From: an uncultured Bacteroidia bacterium
GTDB taxonomy: Bacteria > Bacteroidota > Bacteroidia > Bacteroidales > UBA932
Reading direction: 5' to 3'
Assembly: GCA_902769525.1 (NCBI GenBank)
Contig: CACXPG010000004.1
Span: 1-64,000 of the forward strand
DNA length: 64,000 nucleotides
Shown here: positions 8,075 through 16,217 of the stretch, one piece after another
Layout of the letters: every line of letters starts with the position of its first letter
Numbering within the stretch: position 1 is the stretch's first letter
The notes under the pieces: model-generated
The model's input: the letters and a program-made list of their open reading frames with translations, nothing else
What the model was told of the DNA's origin: nothing
Databases searched by the model: none
Position numbers and translations under genes: made by a program

Positions 8075-10199
8075 TTTCGTTTTGGTTTAAATTCGTTTTT
8101 ATCTTATTTATGGTTTTTCTTCCATTGGTGAATTTCAGCACTATTCCCGCATAGAATGTCCTTCCGGCAGAGGTTGTGCCCAGATGCAGGCCGTGCGGAG
8201 TCTTGTCTATGTAGTTGAATATATTGTCTATGCCGGCCAGGATGCTGATGGTGAAATTGCGGCTTCGGGCAAAGTCGTGAGTTGTGGAAAGCCTCCACAG
8301 CTGATAGCCCTTTCCGTCCCCGTCTGTCTGGTAATAGCGCTTTGAGGACATCCTGCCGTAGATTCCCGCGCTCATGTTGTAGGCAGACGAGAAACTGTGG
8401 TTCCAAAGCAGGGAGAAACTTCCCTTGTGGTGGGCCACACCGTCAATCTTTACCCTTCGGATTGTCTCGTGGTCGGAATCATACTGGTCTGCCTTGGTAT
8501 CCAGCCAGCTGTAGGCGGCATTCACGAGAAATTCGCCGATTTTCCATCGCAGAGAAAAGTCCACCCCGTAGGTCTTGGCCTTGTCCATATTCTGGTACTG
8601 GCGGGTCTTGACAGGATCATATCTGGCAATCAGTTCGTCCGGAGCCTCGTAAATAGGGATGGTAACAAGGGTTATCATATTGTCCAGCTTGTTGTAGTAG
8701 GTCCCGATGGTTGCCACAAAGTCCTTTACAAAGTATTCTGTGCTGAAAGAGAAGTAGTTGCTGCTCTGGGCCTTGAGGTTTCTGTTTCCAAGGTAGAGAT
8801 AAGTGCCCGTCATCTGGCGCACATACATATAATATAATTCCTTCGGAACGGGCGTCTTGAAGCCCTGGCTCCAGGAGGCTCTCAGCCTAAGGTCACTGGC
8901 TGCAGCCCACATAAGGCTCACCTTCGGGGTTGCCTTGAAGCCGAACTGGTGGTTCTGGTTAAGGCGCAGTCCGGCGGTAATGTTGAAGTTCTTTGCAGGG
9001 TTGAACTCGTCCTGGACATAAACGGCTGCCGTCCAGTCGTCCGCCTTTCCTCCCTCGACCCTGGTCGGAGCCCTAAGATAATCATAGCGGAACTCGGCTC
9101 CCCCGCTCAACCGGTTTTCGTAAGGCAGAGTAAAGACCCCTTTGGCAGAGATTAGGGTTCGTTGCTGGTCGCTCTGGAGAGCCTCCTGTCCCGCTAGATA
9201 TGGAAAATAAGGATAATATATGGTGCCCGCGCTCTTGTCATAGTCTTCAACGAGGGTCGTCTCGGTGAACTTGTAATAATAAGCGTGGCGGTTCCAGTCC
9301 GCGTCGAATGTTGCATAGTCCTTGCCGCCGAGATTCCACTTTCCGCCAACGGAGGCGCCGGAGTTCTTATAGGCAAGGTCGTATGTATTGACATCATAAT
9401 GAGGATATTTCCCGCTTGGACGAAATATCCTCTTGCCGTAGATGCTGCCTTCCGCATAATACTCTCCGGCCTTACCTGCATCGTAGGTCAGCCTTTCGGC
9501 TACCTGCCAGGAAGTGAAGCGGTTGCGTGTTTTGTTCTTAGAATCCAGTATCGGCTCCTCCAATGGAGAAGTATGCTCAACGGAAGTGTTCTGCCAGCCA
9601 TCTGTATGCTGCATCTGGAAATTGGTGTAGCTGTTCCAACGGCCGCTTCTTAGGCCGATGCCGTTATGCTGGCGGATATCTCCGTAGCTTCCCACCCTGG
9701 TGGAATTCTCCAGCAGAAGGCCGTCGTCGTGCTTTTTGGTTATGATGTTGATTACTCCTGCTATGGCGTCGCTGCCGTAAAGGGCAGAAGACGCACCTTT
9801 CACTATCTCTATCTTCTCGATATTCTGCGGATCGATAAGCTGGAGATCGTTGTCTCCGCCAACGTCTCCGTTAAGCCTCTTTCCGTCCACCATGATCAGG
9901 ATGTAGGAATTTCCAAGGCCGTTCATCGTGATATGGCTTCCCATATCGTCCTCGTTGAAATCGAAAGACGTGGCAAGGCTGGAAAGAATGTCCTGAAGGC
10001 TTCTTCCGCCATAATTCTTAAGCTGCTTGGCAGTTATAACCTCGGTCTGCACAGGGGCCTCCTTCAGAAGATGGAGCGTACCCGTTCCTGTGACTACAAG
10101 TTCCTGAAGATCGTACTTCTTCAGGGTATCCTGAGCCACCGCACCCTGGCAAACGCATAAAGCCAGAGCCAAAAGGCCTGACACCAACAATTTGTTCAT
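8064..10199 (-). CDS. TonB-dependent outer-membrane receptor, first gene of the cobalamin-riboswitch operon
   Basis: The frame is open upstream through the riboswitch, but the ATG at 10199 gives MNKLLVSGLLALALCVCQGAVAQ, a proper signal peptide, and is chosen (711 residues). A TonB-box-like ELVVTGTG is followed by a plug (about residues 30-150, with GSDAIAGVINIITKK) and a barrel ending in VLKFT, with a short charged C-terminal tail of Asn, Lys and Glu. There is no carboxypeptidase-regulatory domain or SusD partner. The cobalamin riboswitch directly upstream makes uptake of cobalamin or another corrinoid or its cobalt precursor the likely role (BtuB-like). The stop codon overlaps the cbiK start. 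The tail beyond the last barrel strand is unusual, because barrel proteins normally end in an aromatic residue, and may result from drift into the cbiK ribosome-binding region. Confidence 0.85.
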   Translation of the reverse strand: MNKLLVSGLLALALCVCQGAVAQDTLKKYDLQELVVTGTGTLHLLKEAPVQTEVITAKQLKNYGGRSLQDILSSLATSFDFNEDDMGSHITMNGLGNSYILIMVDGKRLNGDVGGDNDLQLIDPQNIEKIEIVKGASSALYGSDAIAGVINIITKKHDDGLLLENSTRVGSYGDIRQHNGIGLRSGRWNSYTNFQMQHTDGWQNTSVEHTSPLEEPILDSKNKTRNRFTSWQVAERLTYDAGKAGEYYAEGSIYGKRIFRPSGKYPHYDVNTYDLAYKNSGASVGGKWNLGGKDYATFDADWNRHAYYYKFTETTLVEDYDKSAGTIYYPYFPYLAGQEALQSDQQRTLISAKGVFTLPYENRLSGGAEFRYDYLRAPTRVEGGKADDWTAAVYVQDEFNPAKNFNITAGLRLNQNHQFGFKATPKVSLMWAAASDLRLRASWSQGFKTPVPKELYYMYVRQMTGTYLYLGNRNLKAQSSNYFSFSTEYFVKDFVATIGTYYNKLDNMITLVTIPIYEAPDELIARYDPVKTRQYQNMDKAKTYGVDFSLRWKIGEFLVNAAYSWLDTKADQYDSDHETIRRVKIDGVAHHKGSFSLLWNHSFSSAYNMSAGIYGRMSSKRYYQTDGDGKGYQLWRLSTTHDFARSRNFTISILAGIDNIFNYIDKTPHGLHLGTTSAGRTFYAGIVLKFTNGRKTINKIKTNLNQNENEN

Positions 10200-10208
10200 T
10201 GCGCTATT

Positions 10209-10250
10209 AAAAAATCTGATCGCCGAGGCTCTTCTTCCTGAGAGGCGGCC
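10209..10250 (-). terminator. Possible riboswitch expression-platform hairpin with U-run
   Basis: Just after the aptamer on the minus strand, a hairpin can form from GCCG/CGGC and CTCT/AGAG arms with a bulge. It is followed by six T residues (A-run at 10209-10214 on the plus strand) shortly before the receptor ATG at 10199. This could be the switchable terminator or a translation-blocking element. The stem is imperfect and there are several bases between stem and T-run, so the mechanism is not settled. Confidence 0.4.
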
Positions 10251-10261
10251 ACTCTGAACGA

Positions 10262-10426
10262 GGCAGGCAGGTCTTCTGACTTTTCCCATCCGTTACACCT
10301 TCCCGGAGACTTCCAGTGGCATATCCGTAACGGACACAAATCGGGAAATACAGCTGCAGGTACAGTTCCGGCCTTTCACCGGATTCCCTTTCACCGGTAT
10401 GAAAATCACACCGATTACCTGAATCG
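10262..10426 (-). promoter_or_regulatory. Cobalamin (adenosylcobalamin-type) riboswitch
   Basis: Read on the minus strand, the leader contains the family's conserved blocks in order. These are the GGGAATCCGGTGAAAGGCCGG segment region near 10375-10395, a CTGTACCTGCAGCTGTA segment, GCCACTG near 10315, GGGAAGGTG, and the B12 box AGTCAGAAGACCTGCC at 10266-10281. It lies between the promoter at 10431-10461 and the first receptor gene. Cobalamin riboswitches turn expression off when intracellular cobalamin is high, so the receptor-cbiK-receptor-cobJ/cbiC-cbiET operon should be induced by cobalamin shortage. The divergent cbiA operon does not carry this leader. Confidence 0.96.
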
Positions 10427-10430
10427 GAAG

Positions 10431-10461
10431 CAAAAGTAAACAATTCTTCCGACAAAACAAA
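10431..10461 (-). promoter_or_regulatory. Promoter of the riboswitch operon (Bacteroidota type)
   Basis: On the minus strand a TTTG -33 box (10458-10461) and a TACTTTTG -7 box (10431-10438, TAnnTTTG) are separated by 19 nt, the standard Bacteroidota spacing. The predicted transcription start near 10427 places the whole riboswitch in the leader. Confidence 0.8.
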
Positions 10462-10492
10462 TAAAATGTAACACCATTGTTATATTACCCTG

Positions 10493-10524
10493 TTTGAATA
10501 ATTTCAAAATAGCGAGTAACTTTG
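10493..10524 (+). promoter_or_regulatory. Promoter of the cbiA-cobC operon (Bacteroidota type)
   Basis: A TTTG -33 box (10493-10496) and a TAACTTTG -7 box (10517-10524) are 20 nt apart and face away from the riboswitch promoter. Only five bases separate the -7 box from the cbiA ATG at 10530, so the mRNA should begin at or next to the start codon. Confidence 0.8.
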
Positions 10525-10529
10525 TGCGC

Positions 10530-11777
10530 ATGAGCGCACACGAGAGAAAAATACCCCAGTTTATGATCGCCGCCCCGGCTTCCGGTTCGGGAAAAACAAC
10601 CGTGAGCATCGGCCTTATGCAATGCCTTGCGCAAAAGGGCCTGAAAGTGCAGCCTTTCAAGTGCGGGCCTGACTACATAGACACAAAGTTCCACCAGAAG
10701 GTCTGCAATGCTCCGTCATACAATCTGGATTCTTTCTTTGCAGCCCCAGATCACATCAGAAATCTCTATGCAGAACACTCGCAAAATGCTGACATCTGCA
10801 TAGTTGAAGGAATGATGGGCCTGTTCGACGGCTACAGCCGCTCAAGGGGATCTGCCGCAGAAATAGCTTCCATACTCAATCTGCCTGTGGTACTTGTCGT
10901 TGATGCCAAAAGTACCGCCTACTCTCTTGCTCCCCTGCTGAAAGGCTTCAAGGAATTCTCCAAGGAAGTGAATATCATCGGCGTGATTTTCAACAAAGTA
11001 GGCTCTCCTAAGCACCGCAAGATGCTGGAGGAAGTCTGCCAGGACATCAACCTCGAACCGCTCGGCTTCATTCCTAAAGCAAAGGAAGCTGAAAACAAGT
11101 CAAGATATCTGGGCCTGGATTTCTCAGCGATGCAGATGGCAGACTCTGCCGCCAGCCTTGTTGAAGGAAATGTGAACATGGACAGACTGCTCTCCTTGAC
11201 CGAAAAGCCGGTTGCAGGAATCAGCAGCCCGCTGAAGATCAAAGACAGCCACAAGGTTCTGGTTGCCAGAAACGAAGAGTCATTCTCCTTCATCTACCAG
11301 GAACATCTGGACGGCTGGAAAAACATAGAATTCTTCAACCCGGAACAAGATGCGGATATCCCTCAGGACATAGACCTTTTGTATCTTCCTGGCGGATATC
11401 CGGAAAAGCATTTGGATCCCCTTTCAAAGTGCAGAAAGACAATGGAATCCATCAGAAAGTATGCCGAATCGGGAGGAAAGATCCTTGCCGAGTGCGGCGG
11501 AATGATGTACCTGTGCCGCAGCATTCTCACCGATGAAGGAGAATTCCCTATGTGCGGCGTTCTGCCTTACAGCATAACTGCCAGAACCGAGGACAGGAAA
11601 CTTTGCCTTGGCTACCGTACATTATCTTTCAACGGCGTTGAAATCAAGGGCCATGAATTCCACTATACAAAGTTCACGGACCCACAGCCGGAATCAAATG
11701 TAATAAAGATCAAGAACACCATAGCGAGCTATACCCACCTATACTGGGGAGACAAAGACATTTTTGGAATATTCTGA
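10530..11777 (+). CDS. cbiA: Cobyrinic acid a,c-diamide synthase
   Basis: The enzyme amidates the a- and c-acetate side chains of (cobalt-)cobyrinic acid with glutamine and ATP. The N-terminal BioD-like ATPase domain has a P-loop in APASGSGKTT. The C-terminal class I glutamine amidotransferase domain has its nucleophile Cys322 in AECGGMMYLC and a histidine in GHEFHYT. A TTG at 10494 could open the frame, but it overlaps the promoter, and the ATG at 10530 gives 415 residues. It is the first gene of a nine-gene operon and ends two bases before pduO. The promoter -7 box is five bases upstream, so the mRNA is probably leaderless. The ordering relative to the early ring steps suggests the anaerobic (early cobalt) route, as CbiK is present. 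Confidence 0.95.
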   Translation: MSAHERKIPQFMIAAPASGSGKTTVSIGLMQCLAQKGLKVQPFKCGPDYIDTKFHQKVCNAPSYNLDSFFAAPDHIRNLYAEHSQNADICIVEGMMGLFDGYSRSRGSAAEIASILNLPVVLVVDAKSTAYSLAPLLKGFKEFSKEVNIIGVIFNKVGSPKHRKMLEEVCQDINLEPLGFIPKAKEAENKSRYLGLDFSAMQMADSAASLVEGNVNMDRLLSLTEKPVAGISSPLKIKDSHKVLVARNEESFSFIYQEHLDGWKNIEFFNPEQDADIPQDIDLLYLPGGYPEKHLDPLSKCRKTMESIRKYAESGGKILAECGGMMYLCRSILTDEGEFPMCGVLPYSITARTEDRKLCLGYRTLSFNGVEIKGHEFHYTKFTDPQPESNVIKIKNTIASYTHLYWGDKDIFGIF

Positions 11778-11779
11778 CT

Positions 11780-12277
11780 ATGAAAGACATATACACAAAG
11801 ACCGGAGACAAGGGAACCACCTCGCTTAAAGGAGGGACGAGAGTTCCGAAGGATGACATCCGCATTGAGGCCAACGGAATGATAGACCTGCTGAACTCCC
11901 AGCTCGGACTTGCCAGGGCGGCCAGCGTGGACTTTGAAGAGAGAGAATTAATAATCGCGATTCAAAAAGAACTGATGATTATTATGAGCCATATCGCCAC
12001 TCCGGAAGGCATTGAAAACACCAAGATCCTCCATTGCAAAGAACTGACAGAGAGGATGGAAGAATACATAGACAGCGTTCCTTCTCCGGAGGGCTTCGTG
12101 ATTCCTGGAGAGAACCTTCTGTCTTCCCAGATGCACATAGCCAGAAGTACCGCCAGAACTGTTGAAAGAAGGCTCTGGACTCTCAATAAAACCTACAAGG
12201 TAAAAGAGGAAATTCTCGTTTTCTTCAACCGCCTCTCCGACTGTCTGTTTGCAATGGCCGTAAAACACTCGAAATGA
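11780..12277 (+). CDS. pduO: Corrinoid adenosyltransferase, PduO type
   Basis: This 165-residue protein transfers the 5'-deoxyadenosyl group of ATP to cob(I)alamin or an earlier cob(I)yrinate intermediate. The N-terminal YTKTGDKGTTSL ATP-binding loop and the ARSTARTVERRL helix are hallmarks of the PduO/MMAB trimeric family, not the CobA/BtuR fold. It lies between cbiA (two-base gap) and cbiP (ATGA overlap), matching the pathway order in which adenosylation precedes the CbiP amidations. Length is slightly short for the family (about 180-190), but all core motifs are present. Confidence 0.93.
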   Translation: MKDIYTKTGDKGTTSLKGGTRVPKDDIRIEANGMIDLLNSQLGLARAASVDFEERELIIAIQKELMIIMSHIATPEGIENTKILHCKELTERMEEYIDSVPSPEGFVIPGENLLSSQMHIARSTARTVERRLWTLNKTYKVKEEILVFFNRLSDCLFAMAVKHSK

Positions 12278-13767
12278 AACGCAGACTCCATAACATAATG
12301 CTTGCCGGGACGGGCAGCGATGTAGGCAAAAGCATCATAGCCACAGGACTTTGCAGGATTTTCCTGCAGGACGGCTACTCCCCTGCTCCGTTCAAGGCCC
12401 AGAACATGGCGCTAAACTCTTTTGCCACAAAAGACGGGCTGGAGATCGGACGGGCCCAGGCGGTCCAGGCGGAAGCAGCCGGACTTGAGTGCCATACGGA
12501 TATGAACCCACTGCTTCTCAAGCCTCAGAGCGACCACACATCCCAGGTGGTTCTCAACGGCAAGCCCATAGGAAGTTCCAGCGCATACGACTATTTCCGC
12601 AAGGAAGGAAAGGAAGAACTCCGGACTGCTGTCTGCCAGGCTTTTGACCGCCTTGCATCAAAGTATGACCCTATAGTGATGGAGGGCGCGGGCAGCATAT
12701 CTGAACTGAACCTCGCTGAGAGCGACATCGTGAATCTCCCTATGGCAAAATATGCCAACGCGGACGTTTTCCTTGTTGCGGACATAGACCGCGGCGGGGT
12801 ATTCGCTTCAGTCTACGGCAGCATCGCTCTTCAGAAAGAAGAATACAAGAAGCTCATCAAAGGCATAATTATCAACAAGTTCAGAGGAGACCTCCGTCTG
12901 TTTGACAGCGGAAAAAAGATTCTGGAAGACATCTGCAAGGTTCCGGTAATAGGAGTTGTCCCCTACTACAAGGACATATACATAGAAGAGGAAGACAGCG
13001 TGGACCTCGCAGCCAAGAGTTTCTCAAGGGAAAAGGGCAAGATCAACGTGGCAGTAGTCCTATTAAGGCACATTTCCAACTTCACCGATTTCAACGCCCT
13101 GGAAAGGGACCCGAGAGTCCACCTCTATTACACTTCCAACACGGAAGACATAAAAAAGAGCGACATTATAATCATCCCTGGCACAAAGTCCACTATCGAC
13201 GACCTTTATGAACTAAGAAGAAACGGCTGCGCCCAGGCAATAATCTCCGCCCACCGAAACGGCGCAACGGTCCTGGGAATCTGCGGCGGCTACCAGATGA
13301 TGGGTACCCAAGTGCTTGATCCTGACCACATAGAAGGAGAAATCGAGATGCTCCCCGGCCTTGGCCTTCTGCCGGTAACCACAAAGATGACAGGAGAAAA
13401 GACCACCCGTCAAAGCTGTTTCACCCTTGCCCCAGCAAATAATAACGAACTTCTCCAGGGATATGAGATCCACATGGGAGAGACCACCACAAACGGTGAA
13501 GAGATAAAGCCTCTGGCCATTATGGAAAACGGCACTCCGGAAGGCTGCTATGTAAATCAGAAGTGCATGGGCTGCTACCTACACGGCATTCTGGACAATC
13601 CAAGTTTCACGGATTTCATCCTGGAACCGTTCAAAGGCAAAGCAGAATCCAGCCAAAAGACCGAAGACTACACCGCATTCAAGCAAAGGCAATACGACCT
13701 GCTTTCCGGCCATCTCCGCAAGCACCTTGACATGAACCTTTTATACAACATCATTCGCAATGATTAA
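12274..13767 (+). CDS. cbiP: Cobyric acid synthase
   Basis: The enzyme performs four glutamine-dependent amidations (b, d, e and g side chains) on adenosylcobyrinate a,c-diamide. The ATPase domain opens with AGTGSDVGKS at residues 11-20 and the KAQNMALNSF signature. The C-terminal amidotransferase domain carries the nucleophile Cys337 in LGICGGYQMMG and the late histidine in YLHGILDNP. At 497 residues it has the normal length. The start ATG overlaps the pduO stop (ATGA) and the end overlaps the start of cobD by 8 nt, so the genes are translationally coupled. Confidence 0.96.
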   Translation: MKRRLHNIMLAGTGSDVGKSIIATGLCRIFLQDGYSPAPFKAQNMALNSFATKDGLEIGRAQAVQAEAAGLECHTDMNPLLLKPQSDHTSQVVLNGKPIGSSSAYDYFRKEGKEELRTAVCQAFDRLASKYDPIVMEGAGSISELNLAESDIVNLPMAKYANADVFLVADIDRGGVFASVYGSIALQKEEYKKLIKGIIINKFRGDLRLFDSGKKILEDICKVPVIGVVPYYKDIYIEEEDSVDLAAKSFSREKGKINVAVVLLRHISNFTDFNALERDPRVHLYYTSNTEDIKKSDIIIIPGTKSTIDDLYELRRNGCAQAIISAHRNGATVLGICGGYQMMGTQVLDPDHIEGEIEMLPGLGLLPVTTKMTGEKTTRQSCFTLAPANNNELLQGYEIHMGETTTNGEEIKPLAIMENGTPEGCYVNQKCMGCYLHGILDNPSFTDFILEPFKGKAESSQKTEDYTAFKQRQYDLLSGHLRKHLDMNLLYNIIRND

Positions 13768-14740
13768 CGGACACGGAGACGATCTCCACAAATATGAGAA
13801 CATAAGGCTGAACTTCTCGTCCAACATCTACCCGAGGGCGGACATCAGTCCCCTGCTGGAGCATCTGAAGCAGCACCTGGACAGTATCAGGACTTATCCA
13901 GAACCGGATGCGGCATCGCTGGAGAAAGCCATCGCCGAGTATCACGGAATACCGGCAGAGAATGTGCTGGCGACAGCCGGAGCCACGGAAGCCATATATC
14001 TGATAGCGCAGACTTTCAGGTCCTGGCAGACATTCAACGTCAAGTATCCGGCATTCAGCGAGTACGAAGATGCCTGCAGGATGTTTATGTACAGGGAAGA
14101 CGTGCTTGGCAACCTTATGTGGGTGTGCAACCCATGCAACCCTACCGGAGAATTTTTCCCCGAGACTTTTATCAGAGACCTTCTGGACAAGCACCGCTAT
14201 GTGATCGTTGACCAGTCGTATGAAGGATATACAAAGGAGAAGGTGATGAGCCCGGCTGAAGGGATCAAGATACCGAACCTGATTCAGATTCACTCACTTA
14301 CAAAAACATACGCAATACCCGGCCTCAGAGTGGGTTACATAACCGCCAACATAGGGATTATAAGACTCCTGAGAGGTTTTATGCACCCGTGGAGTTTAGG
14401 TTCCCTCGCGATAGAGGCAGGAAAGTTCCTGCTCAAGAACAACTATACAGCCGTGGGAAATCTGGACGAATACCTAAGATGCGCCCAAAGGCTCAGGTTT
14501 TCTCTCTCCGCGATTGAAGGAATCGAGGCCAGGCCGACCAAGACAAACTTCATCCTGTGCAGGCTGAAAAAAGGCAAGGCCTCAGACCTGAAGGAATTCC
14601 TGGCAAAGGAAAAAGGAATCCTCATCCGCGACGCTTCCAACTTCAGGGGCCTGTATGAAGGACACTTCAGGGTGGCTTCTTCAAATGATGTAGACAACGC
14701 CGAACTTATTGACGGCATAACTGATTTCCTGAAAAGATGA
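13760..14740 (+). CDS. cobD: Threonine-phosphate decarboxylase-type PLP enzyme (aminopropanol phosphate supply)
   Basis: This fold-type I PLP enzyme of 326 residues is related to histidinol-phosphate aminotransferase. It opens with INGHGDDLHKY and FSSNIYPRAD, as in CobD, and carries the Schiff-base lysine in SLTKTYAIPGLRVGYI. In cobalamin operons this relative makes (R)-1-amino-2-propanol phosphate from L-threonine phosphate for attachment by CbiB, which is the next gene. It is a little shorter than Salmonella CobD (364). No PduX threonine kinase is in the window. A generic aminotransferase function is the alternative, but position in the operon argues for the cobalamin role. Confidence 0.88.
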   Translation: MINGHGDDLHKYENIRLNFSSNIYPRADISPLLEHLKQHLDSIRTYPEPDAASLEKAIAEYHGIPAENVLATAGATEAIYLIAQTFRSWQTFNVKYPAFSEYEDACRMFMYREDVLGNLMWVCNPCNPTGEFFPETFIRDLLDKHRYVIVDQSYEGYTKEKVMSPAEGIKIPNLIQIHSLTKTYAIPGLRVGYITANIGIIRLLRGFMHPWSLGSLAIEAGKFLLKNNYTAVGNLDEYLRCAQRLRFSLSAIEGIEARPTKTNFILCRLKKGKASDLKEFLAKEKGILIRDASNFRGLYEGHFRVASSNDVDNAELIDGITDFLKR

Positions 14741-15690
14741 CATTGGCGCTGCTGTACATACTGCCGATACTGATAGGATGGAGCCTGGATCTGATACTTG
14801 GAGACCCGACCTTCCTCCCCCATCCGGTAGTATGGTTCGGCAAGGCCATAGCCTTCTTCGAGAAACGCTTGAACAAGGGAAACAACAGGGTATTAAAAGG
14901 CGCTTTGACAGCTGTTTTCCTTATCGCGATAACTATTTGTATCTTTTTCGCGATAGATTATTTCTCTGTCAAACTGCATATTATTTGCGCAATTATAGTG
15001 CGCAGTATATTTGTGTTCTTCTTCCTTGCCGGAACAACTCTGATAAGGGAAGTGAGGGAGGTTTTCAAGGCCGTTGACAGGTCTCTGGAGGAAGGAAGAT
15101 GCCAGGTTGCAAGGATTGTGGGAAGAGACACTTCCAAACTCTCGGCCCAGGAGATAAGGACCGCCGCTCTGGAAACCCTGGCGGAGAACCTTAGCGACGG
15201 GGTGGTGGCTCCGCTGTTCTGGTACCTGATTGGAGGTTTGCCTGCAATGGCGGCATACAAGATGGTAAACACTCTGGACTCGATGATCGGCTACAAGACC
15301 GCCCGCTACAAGGACTTCGGGATGGTGGCTGCCAAGATAGACGATGCGGCAAACTGGATTCCGGCCCGTCTGACGGCATTTCTTATGGTTCTTGCAACTG
15401 GAGAGATGCGTCTTTTCAGATTTGTGGCCACGTACGCCAGATGCCACGCCAGCCCCAACAGCGGATATCCGGAATCGGCGCTTGCCGGAGCCCTGGACTG
15501 CAGGTTCGGCGGCCCCCACACCTACTTCGGGGAAGTTATAGAAAAGCCATATATCGGTGAGAATGAAAAGGAACTCACCACGGTAGATATGCAAAAGGCC
15601 GTCAGAATCAATAGATTGGCAGAGGTGTATATGATATGCCTGACCATTGCTGCCGGTTATGCGGCCAGATACGTTATATTTATGCTATGA
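14737..15690 (+). CDS. cbiB: Adenosylcobinamide-phosphate synthase
   Basis: This integral inner-membrane protein of 317 residues attaches aminopropanol phosphate to the f-propionate of adenosylcobyric acid. It has the conserved WSLDLILGDPTFLPHPVVWFGK start, and the family segments around LSDGVVAPLFWYLIGGLPAMAAYKMVNTLDSMIGYK and the C-terminal YGAPESALAGAL-like stretch are recognisable. Several hydrophobic helices are evident in the first 100 residues and at the C-terminus. It overlaps cobD and cobU by ATGA junctions. Confidence 0.95.
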   Translation: MTLALLYILPILIGWSLDLILGDPTFLPHPVVWFGKAIAFFEKRLNKGNNRVLKGALTAVFLIAITICIFFAIDYFSVKLHIICAIIVRSIFVFFFLAGTTLIREVREVFKAVDRSLEEGRCQVARIVGRDTSKLSAQEIRTAALETLAENLSDGVVAPLFWYLIGGLPAMAAYKMVNTLDSMIGYKTARYKDFGMVAAKIDDAANWIPARLTAFLMVLATGEMRLFRFVATYARCHASPNSGYPESALAGALDCRFGGPHTYFGEVIEKPYIGENEKELTTVDMQKAVRINRLAEVYMICLTIAAGYAARYVIFML

Positions 15691-16217
15691 AAAGAATAAT
15701 ACTGATAACAGGTGGACAGCGCTCCGGAAAAAGCGGATACGCAGAAGCTCTGGCTTTGAGTCTCAACCCGTCTCCGGTTTATATCGCGACGGCTCATATC
15801 TGGGACGAAGATTTTCGTGCAAGGGTTGTAAAACACCAGCAAAGAAGAGGCCCCGAGTGGACAAATATGGAGGAGGAAATCAACCTTCCAAACTGCAGGA
15901 TAGAAGGAAGATGCGCGGTAATTGACTGCGTAACCCTCTGGCTCACTAACCTGATACAGCCATATCTGTCAAACGCGGAAGGAATCAGGGACATTGACAC
16001 AATCCGGGAAATGGCAACCCGCCAGATTGAAGAGTTTACATCCCAGGATGCGACGTTCATCTTCGTGACCAACGAGATCGGAAGCGGAGGAACAAGCACC
16101 AATCCTATGCAGAGAAGGTTCACCGACCTTCAGGGCTGGATGAACCAGCACATTGCCAAGATGGCGGATGAAGTTATTCTGATGGTATCCGGCATACCGT
16201 TAAAAATCAAGGGATAA
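15687..16217 (+). CDS. cobU: Adenosylcobinamide kinase / adenosylcobinamide-phosphate guanylyltransferase
   Basis: The frame is open further upstream, but the ATG at 15687 overlaps the cbiB stop (ATGA) and gives the standard KRIILITGGQRSGKS P-loop N-terminus. The product has 176 residues. The enzyme phosphorylates adenosylcobinamide and transfers GMP to give AdoCbi-GDP. The segment RVVKHQQRRGPEWTNME contains the histidine that carries the guanylyl group in CobU (H-x6-8-W-x-x-x-E context). Its stop codon shares bases with the cobT start (TAATG). Together with cobT, cobS and cobC it forms the nucleotide-loop assembly block. Confidence 0.94.
   Translation: MKRIILITGGQRSGKSGYAEALALSLNPSPVYIATAHIWDEDFRARVVKHQQRRGPEWTNMEEEINLPNCRIEGRCAVIDCVTLWLTNLIQPYLSNAEGIRDIDTIREMATRQIEEFTSQDATFIFVTNEIGSGGTSTNPMQRRFTDLQGWMNQHIAKMADEVILMVSGIPLKIKG

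Noticed and set aside
10207-10455. Open frames across the 10200-10455 leader
   Set aside because: They coincide with the cobalamin riboswitch, whose conserved blocks explain the conservation and structure.
11962-12268. Minus-strand frames inside pduO and neighbouring cob genes
   Set aside because: They are shadows of strongly recognised plus-strand enzymes and have no supporting motifs.
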